Notes under the pieces: generated by a model
Databases searched by the model: none
What the model was told of the DNA's origin: nothing
The model's input: only the letters and a program-made list of their open reading frames with translations
Source: Niabella sp.
Lineage (GTDB): Bacteria > Bacteroidota > Bacteroidia > Chitinophagales > Chitinophagaceae
Direction: 5' to 3'
DNA: 64,000 nt
Assembly: GCF_030150205.1 (NCBI RefSeq)
Contig: NZ_JASLGT010000008.1
Coordinates: 124,001-188,000, forward strand
In this document: positions 8,451 to 17,670 of the stretch, piece by piece
How positions within the stretch are numbered: the stretch's first letter is position 1
Layout of the letters: each line of letters begins with the position of its first letter
Program-made: the position numbers and the translations under genes

Positions 8451-8486
8451 CTGTAGGATTGTACTAAAGGGATGTAGGATTTTGCT
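8451..8486 (-). promoter_or_regulatory. Shared bipartite operator-like element, copy A
   Basis: On the plus strand, TGTAGGAT occurs at 8452-8459 and again at 8473-8480, a 21-bp period (two helical turns). The 36-bp block matches 43806-43841 at 29 positions without gaps. It ends 50 bp before the aldolase ATG. Read on the minus strand the half-site is ATCCTACA. The layout fits a dimeric activator binding upstream of a promoter; no promoter box is certain. Confidence 0.6.
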
Positions 8487-8698
8487 ATTTTTAAGAGAAA
8501 CAGACAGCACTTGGCGCGCTTAATCAATCAGTACCGGAATAAGTTCGAGATCTTAAAGACAAATCAGATCAAAGGCTATGGGCTTTCACCGGGCGTGTAC
8601 CAGATGCAGCGCTTCTATCGATCATCAGAAGCGAACTTCAGTTTGCGATACAGCGTAGTAACACAGAGCAAAGAGCTGTAGGATCGGCGCATACCAGC
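8487..8698. other. Non-coding stretch upstream of the aldolase operon, possible gene relic
   Basis: A plus-strand frame is open from 8478 to the TAG at 8680-8682 (about 67 codons, no ATG start; it includes GYGLSPGVYQMQRFYRSSEA). I do not recognise it and cannot tell relic from chance. A lone TGTAGGAT half-site lies at 8677-8684. Confidence 0.3.
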
Positions 8699-9817
8699 CT
8701 AATCATCCGTCACCACGCCCCGCGCACTTACAACGCCTGGCCACCGCTTGTTCTTTATGGGTGAGAGCTTCAGCTTTGAAGGATCGATCTTTACATATTT
8801 TATTTTTTGGCGGCGCCAGGTGTATACAATGTGCACCATGCCATCCTTTCCCTGGATCACAGAAGGATAGGAATACTGGCTGATGGGCGAATCTTCCAGC
8901 ACCAGGGCGGCCATCCACTGCTTGCCATCCTTTGAAAGCGCCACGTTCAGCGGCGTACGCGGCCCCTTTCCTTTTTTCCAGGTAGAGTCTGGCAGCACAT
9001 GATTGTACACCAGCAGTTGACGGCCGTCTTTCAACGTAACGGCATCTGTTCCGGAATTATTATTGGGCAGATCCAGCGCCGTCATGGGCGACCAGGTCTC
9101 GCCATCGTCTTTACTCCGGCTTTGATAGATCACCGTGTTGCGGGTGCGACCCAATACCTGGAGATCACCATTTTTATATTTTAAGATGGATGGTTGTATG
9201 GCTGAAAACTGTACGCCATCATTGATGGGTGCAGATTTTGTCCAGGTGCGACCCCAATCTTTTGTATACTCAAAATGCACTTTCCATCCGTTCTTTTCGG
9301 TACTGGAAGGACAGATCAATACCCCGTTGATCAGTTCGGGTTTATTCTTGATCGGCCCCAGGAAACCTTCCGGCAGGGCTTCCCGCGCACTCCAGGTCCT
9401 GCCATTGTCTTTGGAACGTTTCAGCCAGCCCGACCATCCCGCCACATTAGGTCCTATCTTATAAAACAATAATAATTCACCGGTGGGCGCATAATACAAC
9501 ACGGGATTATAACAGGCATAACGCGTGGTATCATTCAGCACACCATCGGCTACCATTTCAGGAGTGGTCCAATGATCGTTTACCAAATGGCTCGTCCAGA
9601 TGCAGACATCCTTATTGCCTTCCTTTGTACCGCCAAACCAGGCAGCGATCAGTCCGTCAGGTGTTTCGGCAATAGTAGAAGCATGCGCCTGCGGGAAGGA
9701 TGCCGTATCATAGATAAATTCATCTACCAGGACACCTTGTTTCCAGCGGTTGGCCTGCGCAGTAGCCAAAACGGTTATCAACAAACAAACGATCAACAGG
9801 TTTACTTTTTTTATCAT
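8699..9817 (-). CDS. Secreted sialidase-fold beta-propeller (BNR/Asp-box) protein
   Basis: A 372-residue secreted protein with signal peptide ending TVLATAQA. The mature part is a six-bladed propeller of the exo-alpha-sialidase superfamily (BNR_2-like): FPQAHASTIAETPDGLIAAWFGG at the start and Asp-boxes SKDNGRTWS, TKDWGRTWT and SKDDGETWS. The FRIP/YRIP arginine motif of true sialidases is not visible, so sialic acid specificity is not supported. Proteins of this type are common in plant-polysaccharide PULs; some sialidase-fold families attack uronic, rhamnosyl or keto-deoxy acid linkages. Its neighbour is a NanA-fold aldolase, which hints at a keto-deoxy acid substrate (inference). About 200 bp of repeats separate it from the preceding DUF3826 gene. 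Confidence 0.82.
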   Translation of the reverse strand: MIKKVNLLIVCLLITVLATAQANRWKQGVLVDEFIYDTASFPQAHASTIAETPDGLIAAWFGGTKEGNKDVCIWTSHLVNDHWTTPEMVADGVLNDTTRYACYNPVLYYAPTGELLLFYKIGPNVAGWSGWLKRSKDNGRTWSAREALPEGFLGPIKNKPELINGVLICPSSTEKNGWKVHFEYTKDWGRTWTKSAPINDGVQFSAIQPSILKYKNGDLQVLGRTRNTVIYQSRSKDDGETWSPMTALDLPNNNSGTDAVTLKDGRQLLVYNHVLPDSTWKKGKGPRTPLNVALSKDGKQWMAALVLEDSPISQYSYPSVIQGKDGMVHIVYTWRRQKIKYVKIDPSKLKLSPIKNKRWPGVVSARGVVTDD

Positions 9818-10018
9818 TGTTGTTTATGCTTTATCATTATTTATTTTTGTCCGGCAGCAGTCCCAATAGCTATCGTGATGGCGGCTTTACCTGCGCGCGT
9901 CCGCCGTGGCGGATCGCACTCTTGTGCTGCAGTGCTGGTGGCATCAGTATCCTTGTCTGACAAATGCCATTCGTCTGTTATGCTTCGCCTGGCTTAACAT
10001 AACAAACAAGATCCACGC
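9818..10018. repeat. Intergenic stack of inverted repeats
   Basis: The stretch holds TCCGCC-GT-GGCGGA (9900-9913) and GTTATG...CATAAC (about 9977-10003), among GC-rich sequence unlike the flanking genes. It looks like REP-type repeats rather than a classical terminator, as no T-run follows. Confidence 0.55.
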
Positions 10019-10672
10019 TTACAAAGCTCCGCTTTTTTTCTTTTCCTTTTCTGCTTTTACCTTTTCTACATAAGTTTTAAACAACTGCCGCCAGTTCCGG
10101 CCATTGTTATTCAGGTACTGCTCGCATTTTGTTTTATAGATCTCAAAGATGGCCGATATCTCCTTCATACTTTTATAGTCGATGGCTTGTTCCCGTGCCT
10201 GCTCCAGGTTTTTACGGATCTCGGTCCGTTCTTTTTCCGTAAGATCGGGAACAATGGCTTCATATCCTTTTAAAGTGAAGGCCACTTTTCCAACCGTATA
10301 TTGATCCAGGATAAAAGCCACCTGCTCCGCATTCAATTCCGCTTGTAGCACCTCCATGAGCGTTGTATGAATCGCCGCCGGCTTTGATGAACAAACGATC
10401 AGCTGCCGGTCGAGGTCAGACAATTTATTTCCAGTAGCCGGGTTGATACCGGCTGGAACCTGTGTAAACGGATGGCTATTGTGCCAGTCCCTTACCGCCG
10501 TAAGATGCGCCACGATTGCCTGTTGTACCTTGCCAGCTTTTATTTTATCATCCAGCTTCAGGCCGCCTACCCAACGCTGCGCTTTCTGCTGCAATTCATC
10601 CGGTGCTCCCGCATCCTGGGCATTTACGTTACAAAAAAGTAATAACAAACAAAAACACCATACCTGTTTCAT
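10019..10672 (-). CDS. DUF3826 protein, secreted
   Basis: A 217-residue secreted helical protein, signal peptide MKQVWCFCLLLLFCNVNAQ. It matches the DUF3826 family known mainly from Bacteroidota carbohydrate loci: an RVGWLKL-like opening (RWVGGLKLDDKIKAGKVQQAIVAH), HNSHPF, KGYEAIVPDLTEKERTEIRKNLEQAREQA and a Lys-rich C-terminus. The molecular role is unknown. The LTEKER and LNAEQVAFI stretches recall the LTxxQ motif of Spy/CpxP periplasmic chaperones; this is only a resemblance. It lies 7 bp after the GH78 gene, so is certainly in its operon. A second DUF3826 gene lies at 36324-37016. Confidence 0.85.
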   Translation of the reverse strand: MKQVWCFCLLLLFCNVNAQDAGAPDELQQKAQRWVGGLKLDDKIKAGKVQQAIVAHLTAVRDWHNSHPFTQVPAGINPATGNKLSDLDRQLIVCSSKPAAIHTTLMEVLQAELNAEQVAFILDQYTVGKVAFTLKGYEAIVPDLTEKERTEIRKNLEQAREQAIDYKSMKEISAIFEIYKTKCEQYLNNNGRNWRQLFKTYVEKVKAEKEKKKSGAL

Positions 10673-10679
10673 TTCTGCT

Positions 10680-13397
10680 TTATTGATTTACTATTATTTT
10701 AAATGAATACCGGCCGCTTCCCAACTCCAGGTGAGTGGTATTATTCTTTCGGTCCGTCACCTGCTTTAATGGCTGACCTGATACCGTCACCTTGTCTGAC
10801 GGAATATTGATTACCGCCGATGTATTTGCCGGTAGTTCGATCGCCCAATCCAGTGCATTTCCCTTCCGTTTCCAGGAACTTTTTATTAGTCCGTAAGGTG
10901 ATTCATAAGAGGCATTCACGCTATCCAGACCTTTTGCAAACACCGGCCGCATGCGGATCTTCTTAAAAGCCACAGCGTCCGGCTCTGTTTGAATACCCGC
11001 CAGGCTTTCAAAACTCCAGGTGACCAGATCGCCCAGCAGCATCACATGGTTCTGTGAATTCATCTGCGGGTTGGCGGTATTGCCATTCCACAACTCCCAG
11101 ATGCTGGTAGCCCCCTGCGCTGCCATATATCCCCAACTGGGATAGGTTTTATTGGTAGCCAGTGTAAATGCAGCATCAGCATATCCATATTTTGTCAACC
11201 CGCGCATCAGCCATTGGGTACCGATAACGCCGGTACTGATGTGCATGCCATCCTGTTGCAGTTTCTGTATCAACTGTTGTTTTACTAAAGCTATCTTTTC
11301 CTCCGGTACTATTCCAAAATACAAGGGTAACAGGTTGGCCGTTATCGTATTGTTGCTATAATGATCTCCATTAAGAAACGCTTTGTTAAATGCTTTCTTT
11401 ATGCGGACGGTCAGTTGATTATAGCCAGTCACATCTCCGGGTCTGCCGGCAAGCACCGCAAACTGCTTCATTGTTTCCAACAGGTGATAATAATAGGCAG
11501 TGGCCAGCAGCGTTCCATCGGTATTCCGCAGCGGGTCTTTTGAACGGATCAATTCCAGGCTTTCCGGCGGCACACACCAGTCACCATATTTATCTTTTGC
11601 GATCAGGTCGTCCTTCATGTACTTCCGCTGCATGTACTCCATCCATTTTTTCATCGAGGGATAATGTTTCACGATCGATTGCCGGTCGCCGTACTGCCGG
11701 TACAGCATCTCCGCCACCAGGATATAGGCCGCAGGCCAGGTAACATTGTCGCTATAGTAGTTCCAAAATGCAGGCGCTACATCGGGTATCGCGCCTTCTG
11801 CGGTCTGCGACTCCCGGATATCATCCAGCCATTTGGCATACAAGGTGACGTTATTAAACAAATAACTTTCACCCAGGGCGCCCTGGGTGCGATCGCCCAG
11901 CCATGGCTGCCGCTCGTTGCGTTGCGGACAATCCACCGGCATGCCTTTATAGTTGGAAGCAATACCCCACCAGGCATTTTTTAACACCTGGTTCAGCGTG
12001 ACATTGGAGGTTTCCAGTTTACCCGCGGTGGTCATCTGATCATAGATCAGCAAACCCATAAAATCATTTACTGATGGAACACCGGGATACCCGATAATTT
12101 CCACATAACGAAATCCATGGTACACAAAAGAAGGCTGCCATTGCTCTTCACCATCGCCCTTTAAAGTATAAACATCTGTAACCCGTGCATCCCGGAGGTT
12201 AGCCGTATAAAGCGATCCATCCGGTTGCAGACTTTCCGCAAAACGCAATTGTATACGTTGTCCGCGGACTCCTTTTACTTTCATGCGCAGCCATCCCGCA
12301 AAGTTTTGTCCAAGATCCAGGATATAAACACTGTCATTCAAGCGACTCATCTTTTTCGGATGAATGGAATCCATCACCCGCATGCCCGGTGTCAGCTGTG
12401 TCCGCAGTGTTCCTTCCGGTGCAATTACCAGCTCCGGCCTTTGCCATTTTGTATCATCAAAAGATGCGGTGGTCCACCCTGGAAATTCTTTAGTGGCATC
12501 ATATTCTTCCCCGTCGTATTCGTTGTTGGTGCGGATGGGACCATTTGCCGTAAATTTCCAGGAATTATCCGATACGATCAACTTCCGGCTGCCATCAGCA
12601 TAAGTGATCTCCAGTTGCAGCAATAGTTTGGGATAGCCAAAGGTGTTGATCTTTTGTGGCTTGTAATTTTGACGCATGGTAAAGAAACGTCCGTTGCCCA
12701 GCACCACTCCAATAGCATTGTTTCCCTTGACCAGGTCTGCAGACACATCAAAACTGTTATATAATACCGACTTCCGGTAATTGGTGGGTATGGGCGCTAG
12801 TACCTGGTCGCCAATCCGTTTTCCATTAAGATATAATTCATACAAACCCAGTCCGGCAATATGTAGCACTGCTGTCTTTATTTTTTGCTGTACCACAAAT
12901 CCCTTCCGGAAATACCTGGCGGAAAGCCGCGACCATTGTGTAATACTGTCCCAGGATGATGCCTTATCATACCCGATCCATTTTGCTTTCCAGTCGCTGG
13001 CGTTTAACAAGCCTATGCTCCACTGCCCCATATCGCTCCAGGCGCTATCATTCTTATTGGAAAACACCTGCACTTTCCAGAAACAATGACCATTAGTAAT
13101 AAGCGGTTTTCCCTTATAAGCGACCAGCACCGATTCGTCCGAAATCACTTTACCACTGTTCCAGAGATCCGGTTTACCTGCGTCAAGCAGCGCCTTTGAG
13201 GAAGCTACCCAAATCCGGTAAGCAGTTTGTTTTACATTATACTGATTACTTTTTAATTGCCAGTTCAGCCGGGGTTGCACTACATCAAGTCCAACCGGGT
13301 TTTCAAGCTGTTCGCATTTCAAACCCTGCACCGCCAGCTGCGCCTGCATTACAGCGGGAATAGCCAGGAGCCATAATATGATCATCCACCTGCTCAT
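10680..13397 (-). CDS. GH78 alpha-L-rhamnosidase
   Basis: A secreted 905-residue enzyme (signal peptide to about MQAQLAVQG). Domain order is an N-terminal fibronectin-like/jelly-roll part (CEQLENPVGLDVVQPRLNWQL), Bac_rhamnosid_N (AVLHIAGLGLYELYLNGKRIGD), the (alpha/alpha)6 catalytic domain and a C-terminal sandwich (YESPYGLIKSSWKRKGNALDW). The acid-site signature DCPQRNERQPWLGD includes Glu495. GH78 releases terminal alpha-L-rhamnose from pectin side chains or glycosides. Its start overlaps the stop of the preceding GH2 gene in ATGA (13394-13397), so the two are translationally coupled. Confidence 0.94.
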   Translation of the reverse strand: MSRWMIILWLLAIPAVMQAQLAVQGLKCEQLENPVGLDVVQPRLNWQLKSNQYNVKQTAYRIWVASSKALLDAGKPDLWNSGKVISDESVLVAYKGKPLITNGHCFWKVQVFSNKNDSAWSDMGQWSIGLLNASDWKAKWIGYDKASSWDSITQWSRLSARYFRKGFVVQQKIKTAVLHIAGLGLYELYLNGKRIGDQVLAPIPTNYRKSVLYNSFDVSADLVKGNNAIGVVLGNGRFFTMRQNYKPQKINTFGYPKLLLQLEITYADGSRKLIVSDNSWKFTANGPIRTNNEYDGEEYDATKEFPGWTTASFDDTKWQRPELVIAPEGTLRTQLTPGMRVMDSIHPKKMSRLNDSVYILDLGQNFAGWLRMKVKGVRGQRIQLRFAESLQPDGSLYTANLRDARVTDVYTLKGDGEEQWQPSFVYHGFRYVEIIGYPGVPSVNDFMGLLIYDQMTTAGKLETSNVTLNQVLKNAWWGIASNYKGMPVDCPQRNERQPWLGDRTQGALGESYLFNNVTLYAKWLDDIRESQTAEGAIPDVAPAFWNYYSDNVTWPAAYILVAEMLYRQYGDRQSIVKHYPSMKKWMEYMQRKYMKDDLIAKDKYGDWCVPPESLELIRSKDPLRNTDGTLLATAYYYHLLETMKQFAVLAGRPGDVTGYNQLTVRIKKAFNKAFLNGDHYSNNTITANLLPLYFGIVPEEKIALVKQQLIQKLQQDGMHISTGVIGTQWLMRGLTKYGYADAAFTLATNKTYPSWGYMAAQGATSIWELWNGNTANPQMNSQNHVMLLGDLVTWSFESLAGIQTEPDAVAFKKIRMRPVFAKGLDSVNASYESPYGLIKSSWKRKGNALDWAIELPANTSAVINIPSDKVTVSGQPLKQVTDRKNNTTHLELGSGRYSFKIIVNQ

Positions 13398-16168
13398 TGT
13401 TTTGTTGTGCTTGCAGAAAAATCAAACCACAGGATCATTTTCAACGCTCTGCCGGGATCTTTTTCGTAATCATAAAAAATATTCTTCTGTCCCATCGGAC
13501 CGGTGGTTTCGCTGGTTTGCGTTTTATTGCCGATGGAAGGAATGGCCTGCATAAAGGAAATATTCCCCTCCGGGAAAAGCGGTTCATAATTATGCCAGGG
13601 ATCCGTTTTAGGCGCGGCGGAAAACAACCGCAAAAACAGATCTTCCGTTTCTGTTGCTACAGTGAACCGCTGATCTTTCCCGTCGAAATAGCCGCCGTAA
13701 AAATTAGAATAATATCCCTTAAATTCCGGGTATACCCACTGTTCGCCTGTCTCCGTATTGTTGTATTGCTTGTGCCACACGCCAAAGGAGGAACCTTTCA
13801 TCCGGTTCTTCCATATCCGGTAAGGACCATTGCCCATATAGGTTACAGAACGCATATCCGATTCGGGATAATCAAAATTAACGCCCAGCATATTCGTGTG
13901 CAACGCAAGCGGAAAATAATGCACCTCCATTTTGATCCATCCGCTGGGATAAATGGTCCATTGCAGGGTATTGAAACTTTCTTTTTTATCAAATGCCGAC
14001 TCAATGATGAGCTGCTTCCCTTCAAAGCGATGGGAGAAATTCCTAAAATTGGTTACACCTTCCTGGATGCGGGGACCATTTGCAAGCGATATCCGCCCTT
14101 TTGCATTTTCTACCGACACCAGCAGGCCGGTATTTTTATTGATGCTGATCTGCACATCACTTACGCGGATTTTATAAATGGAATCTGCGGTAACCAGTTG
14201 CACCGATCCTTCTCCATCTTTCTTCACAATTTCCATTGCCTTCTTATCCGGCAGACTGATCGGGAAGCTCCAGGTAAAGAGTTCCATATGATTTTTATTT
14301 TTGACCGTCACATACAATACATCGTAGGTTTTCCAGTCATCAGGCAACTGCAGATCCAGCACACCTTTACCACCAGGTACCACCGATGGCACCGCAGCGG
14401 TTCCTTTTTTATCGGCTGCGGTATCCAGACTCAACCGCTTTAATTCCCAGCTAAAACTACATTGATTTAGGTTGGTATACAGGTAGCGGTTCTCTATATT
14501 TAACTTACCATCAAACTCAGGCGTCATCTCCCTTCGTTCAACATTCACCGGGCTCCAGATCTGCTTCACGGCGTAAAAGCTGCCCTCCTTTTCATGATGC
14601 GGTCCTACAATACCATCCGCGCCCCGGTGCTTATCCGTATCCAGCGAATCATTCAGATCCTTCCGTACCACGGCCTGGTCGGCAAAATCCCACAGGAAGC
14701 CGCCTGCATGCAGCGGATCCCGCCACATTTTATCCCAGTAGTCTTCCAGTCCGGCGCCATGTCCGCCATCGTATTGTCCATGCAGGAACTCAGTAGGCAA
14801 TACGATGTCATGGCCATTATCATAATTACCGATCCCGTAATTATACTGACGGTAATGCTGGGTCTCGATTCCGTTAAACAATTGCCAGGGATGCACCACC
14901 GGACGTTGCTGTAGATCAAATTTTGTAAACAGGGAATCCAGGTCAACATTATGTCCGCCCTCATTCCCGTTCGACCATAACACGATCGAAGGATGATTCA
15001 CATCGTGATCGATCATCTCCTTTAACAGTTTCGTGCCGGTGGGTGTATCATAATGCCCATGCCAGCCCGCCAGTTCGTCCATCACAAACAAGCCCAGCGA
15101 ATCGCAAACCTCCAGGAAATGATCATCCGGCGGGTAATGACTCATCCGCACCGCGTTCATGTTCATATCCTTTATCAATAGCACATCCTCAATACTATTC
15201 TGTTTACTTAGTGTACGACCCGTCTCCGGTCGGAAGGAATGCCGGTTGATCCCTTTGAACTTTACCTTTACCCCGTTCACATAGATGCCATCACGCTTCC
15301 GGAGCTCCACGGTGCGGAAACCAAATTTTTGCGATACACGGTGAACCGGTTTATTGTTTTTATACAAAGTAAAAACAGCGGTGTACAATTCGGGGGCTTC
15401 CGGTGTCCAGGGTCGGATATCGTTCAAGGCACTCTTTTCAAAAAAGGAACCCTTTTGCCGGTCAAAAACACCGGACATACTACCAGACAGTTTTTCACCT
15501 TTGCTGTTAAAGAGTTCAACCTTCACCTGCTCCTGTTTAGCAGCATTCGTGTTTACAACAGCAGCAAATGATCCATCCGCTCCCGCATTGATGGCGACCT
15601 TGCTGATATGCAAGGGTGGCAAGGCCTCCAGCCATACCGGGCGGAAGATGCCACCAAAGATCCAGAAATCACCTTCGCGTTCCGCCGCATTCACCGATTT
15701 ATTGGCCGAATGTTTGGCCACCGTTACCTCCAGCAGGTTCTCTTTTCCGTATTGTAACAACCGGCTGATCTCATACCGGAACGCATAAAATGCCCCCTGG
15801 TGCACCGGACCAGCTATCTTTCCATTTACTTTTACTTCGGCATCGGTCATCACACCCTCAAAAACAATATTCACCGTTTTGCCTTTCCAATCTGCAGGAA
15901 CAGAAAAGCGGTGTCTGTACAAACCTTTTTCTTTTCCTTTAGCACTGTCTTTGGCAAAGCCGTAGTTGTATTTTCCAAAGCCCTGTAACTCCCAGCAGGA
16001 GGGCACTCCGATGGTGGTCCACTTATTTGCGTTCATTCCCCCCGTGCAATAAAAATCCCATTGCACCATATCGTCGTTTCCCCTGCCAGAAAGATATTTC
16101 ACCTCCGTTTGCTGGGCATTGGCGCTCACAAACAGTAATAAGAAAAATATATAAATAAGTCTGTGCAT
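13394..16168 (-). CDS. GH2 beta-galactosidase-like enzyme
   Basis: A secreted 924-residue enzyme; the ATG at 16168 gives MHRLIYIFFLLLFVSANAQ. Domains run sugar-binding jelly roll, immunoglobulin-like, TIM barrel and C-terminal beta-sandwich, as in LacZ-type GH2. The acid/base motif is SNGNEGGH (Glu403) and the nucleophile is probably Glu460 in PTEFLHGQYDGGHG. GH2 covers beta-galactosidase, beta-glucuronidase and beta-mannosidase activities; LacZ-like architecture favours galactose, but a uronic acid is possible in a pectin PUL. It overlaps the downstream GH78 gene by 4 bp and follows the acetylesterase gene after 74 bp that contain a hairpin. Confidence 0.92.
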   Translation of the reverse strand: MHRLIYIFFLLLFVSANAQQTEVKYLSGRGNDDMVQWDFYCTGGMNANKWTTIGVPSCWELQGFGKYNYGFAKDSAKGKEKGLYRHRFSVPADWKGKTVNIVFEGVMTDAEVKVNGKIAGPVHQGAFYAFRYEISRLLQYGKENLLEVTVAKHSANKSVNAAEREGDFWIFGGIFRPVWLEALPPLHISKVAINAGADGSFAAVVNTNAAKQEQVKVELFNSKGEKLSGSMSGVFDRQKGSFFEKSALNDIRPWTPEAPELYTAVFTLYKNNKPVHRVSQKFGFRTVELRKRDGIYVNGVKVKFKGINRHSFRPETGRTLSKQNSIEDVLLIKDMNMNAVRMSHYPPDDHFLEVCDSLGLFVMDELAGWHGHYDTPTGTKLLKEMIDHDVNHPSIVLWSNGNEGGHNVDLDSLFTKFDLQQRPVVHPWQLFNGIETQHYRQYNYGIGNYDNGHDIVLPTEFLHGQYDGGHGAGLEDYWDKMWRDPLHAGGFLWDFADQAVVRKDLNDSLDTDKHRGADGIVGPHHEKEGSFYAVKQIWSPVNVERREMTPEFDGKLNIENRYLYTNLNQCSFSWELKRLSLDTAADKKGTAAVPSVVPGGKGVLDLQLPDDWKTYDVLYVTVKNKNHMELFTWSFPISLPDKKAMEIVKKDGEGSVQLVTADSIYKIRVSDVQISINKNTGLLVSVENAKGRISLANGPRIQEGVTNFRNFSHRFEGKQLIIESAFDKKESFNTLQWTIYPSGWIKMEVHYFPLALHTNMLGVNFDYPESDMRSVTYMGNGPYRIWKNRMKGSSFGVWHKQYNNTETGEQWVYPEFKGYYSNFYGGYFDGKDQRFTVATETEDLFLRLFSAAPKTDPWHNYEPLFPEGNISFMQAIPSIGNKTQTSETTGPMGQKNIFYDYEKDPGRALKMILWFDFSASTTKQ

Positions 16169-16208
16169 ATTTTTTATTTTGTCGTCGGCATAGTTCCGAA
16201 GAAACAAT

Positions 16209-16257
16209 CTATCGCTTAAAGCGATAGTATAATGCCGCGAAGCTATAAGTTTCGCGG
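16209..16257. repeat. Two adjacent hairpins between acetylesterase and GH2 genes
   Basis: CTATCGCTT-A-AAGCGATAG (16209-16227) is a perfect palindrome; CCGCGAA (16235-16241) pairs with TTCGCGG (16251-16257) across the acetylesterase stop codon. On the minus strand the second hairpin is followed by ATTGTTTCTT, a weak U-rich tail, so partial termination is possible. Confidence 0.6.
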
Positions 16258-17670
16258 AGCGGTCCGGAACGGCAATGCCGGCAAACCATCCTTATTGTAT
16301 AGCGATGGTTTGGCATCTTCCCTCCAGGCATAACGCACCGCACGTGGCGCCGTCACGCCCGATGCACGCACCTGAACCTTGCCATCTTTAATGATAGCAT
16401 CCGCTTTTATATAATCTCCTTTTTCGCTTTCTATTTCAAACCCTTGCAAAGGATTTCCATCCCGGCTCACTAGACCTTTTCCTTTATAATCAAAATCAAT
16501 GATGAATGTAGCTGCTTTTCTCACCGCTTTTCTAAACACCGGCCCCATCGGAGGAGCACGACCGATCTTATAGGCGGCGCTGAGCGCCGTTCCGGCTAAA
16601 CGCTTTCCCAGATCCCATTTATTTACCGGGTGCAGATCCGCAGGATCATCATTCAGATCCTGGGTGCTGATCATGGCCGTATGCGGCACCTTTAAAACCG
16701 CCGCCTGTGCTTCCCAAAACTCCGGTTCGCTGTACACGGTGTAACGCCGGTCCGTTGCCTTTGAATAATAATAGGGCGCGATCTGCACATAATAAAAAGG
16801 CAACTGCTCATCGTTCCACTGTTTACGCCAGTAGTTGATCAGCGCCTCCATCTTATAACTGTATTGCTGCCGTTCGTTTAAAAAACAGTTGGATTCTCCC
16901 TGGTACCATAAAAACCCTTTCAGGGCAAACGGTATCAATGGCTGAATCATCGTGGTATAAAACTTACCTGGATCGCCATCTATTTTATACGTGCTGTCTT
17001 TTGGTTCCCGGAAAAACTTTAATGCCGTAAAAGCTTCCCGTGGCATCCAGGGTTCTATCCGGCTACCGGGTACCGCCGCGGAGATCACACCTACCGGTAC
17101 TTTCAGCTTCGCCTGCAATCCCTTTGCAAAGAAATAGCCAACGGCGGAAAAGGCACGCAGCGCTGTCCCTTCCGCAGCCTCCCATCCGGAGTGGGTTGAA
17201 TCGGGCGCCATTTTTTTACGTTCTGCTAAAAAGATCCGGATGTTGGTATTATGTGCCGTTTCCAATTCATCAACCGGCCAATGTGCATCCGGCGGGGCTT
17301 GCAACTTGCCGATCTTCCGCATGGCAAATTCCATATTCGACTGACCGGAACATAACCACACCTCTCCGACCAGGATATTTTTCAATGTGATGGTTTCTTT
17401 ACCGGATCGTATTTCAAGAACAGCCGGATCAAAAGAAGCCTGCTCTGGTTTTAGTACAACCTTCCAGTTTCCGGATGCATCTGTCCGGGTTTCTAGCTGC
17501 TGCTTTTTAAACCGGACAATTACAGCTGTTCCTGCCCGGGCCTGTCCCCAAACCGGTAACGGCTGTCCCTGCTGCAATACCATATTGTTACCGATGATCT
17601 TTGCCACTGATAATTGCGCATTCAGTTTTATCGAAAGCATCATCATTATTATGACCAGTCTATATCTCAT
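16243..17670 (-). CDS. Secreted SGNH acetylesterase (sialate O-acetylesterase family)
   Basis: A 475-residue secreted enzyme of the SASA/DUF303 family (signal peptide to KLNAQ). It has VGEVWLCSGQSNMEF (nucleophile Ser111), GFLWYQGESN, and the Asp/His pair in DDPADLHPVNKWDLGKRLA. An N-terminal beta domain (NNMVLQQGQPLPVWG) and a C-terminal one follow the family pattern. In plant-polysaccharide PULs these enzymes remove O-acetyl groups from pectin or xylan, not necessarily from sialic acid. The start codon overlaps the stop of the upstream gene by one base (TAATG at 17668-17672), so translation is coupled. Confidence 0.92.
   Translation of the reverse strand: MRYRLVIIMMMLSIKLNAQLSVAKIIGNNMVLQQGQPLPVWGQARAGTAVIVRFKKQQLETRTDASGNWKVVLKPEQASFDPAVLEIRSGKETITLKNILVGEVWLCSGQSNMEFAMRKIGKLQAPPDAHWPVDELETAHNTNIRIFLAERKKMAPDSTHSGWEAAEGTALRAFSAVGYFFAKGLQAKLKVPVGVISAAVPGSRIEPWMPREAFTALKFFREPKDSTYKIDGDPGKFYTTMIQPLIPFALKGFLWYQGESNCFLNERQQYSYKMEALINYWRKQWNDEQLPFYYVQIAPYYYSKATDRRYTVYSEPEFWEAQAAVLKVPHTAMISTQDLNDDPADLHPVNKWDLGKRLAGTALSAAYKIGRAPPMGPVFRKAVRKAATFIIDFDYKGKGLVSRDGNPLQGFEIESEKGDYIKADAIIKDGKVQVRASGVTAPRAVRYAWREDAKPSLYNKDGLPALPFRTAPRNL

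Noticed and set aside
7441..9817. A sialic acid catabolic cluster (aldolase plus sialidase)
   Set aside because: No nagA, nagB, epimerase or kinase; the propeller lacks the FRIP/YRIP motif and the aldolase loop is altered, so pectin keto-acids are more likely.
13397..14443. Long open frame on the plus strand
   Set aside because: It lies wholly antisense to the GH2 gene, which has clear family motifs; the translation has no recognisable domain.
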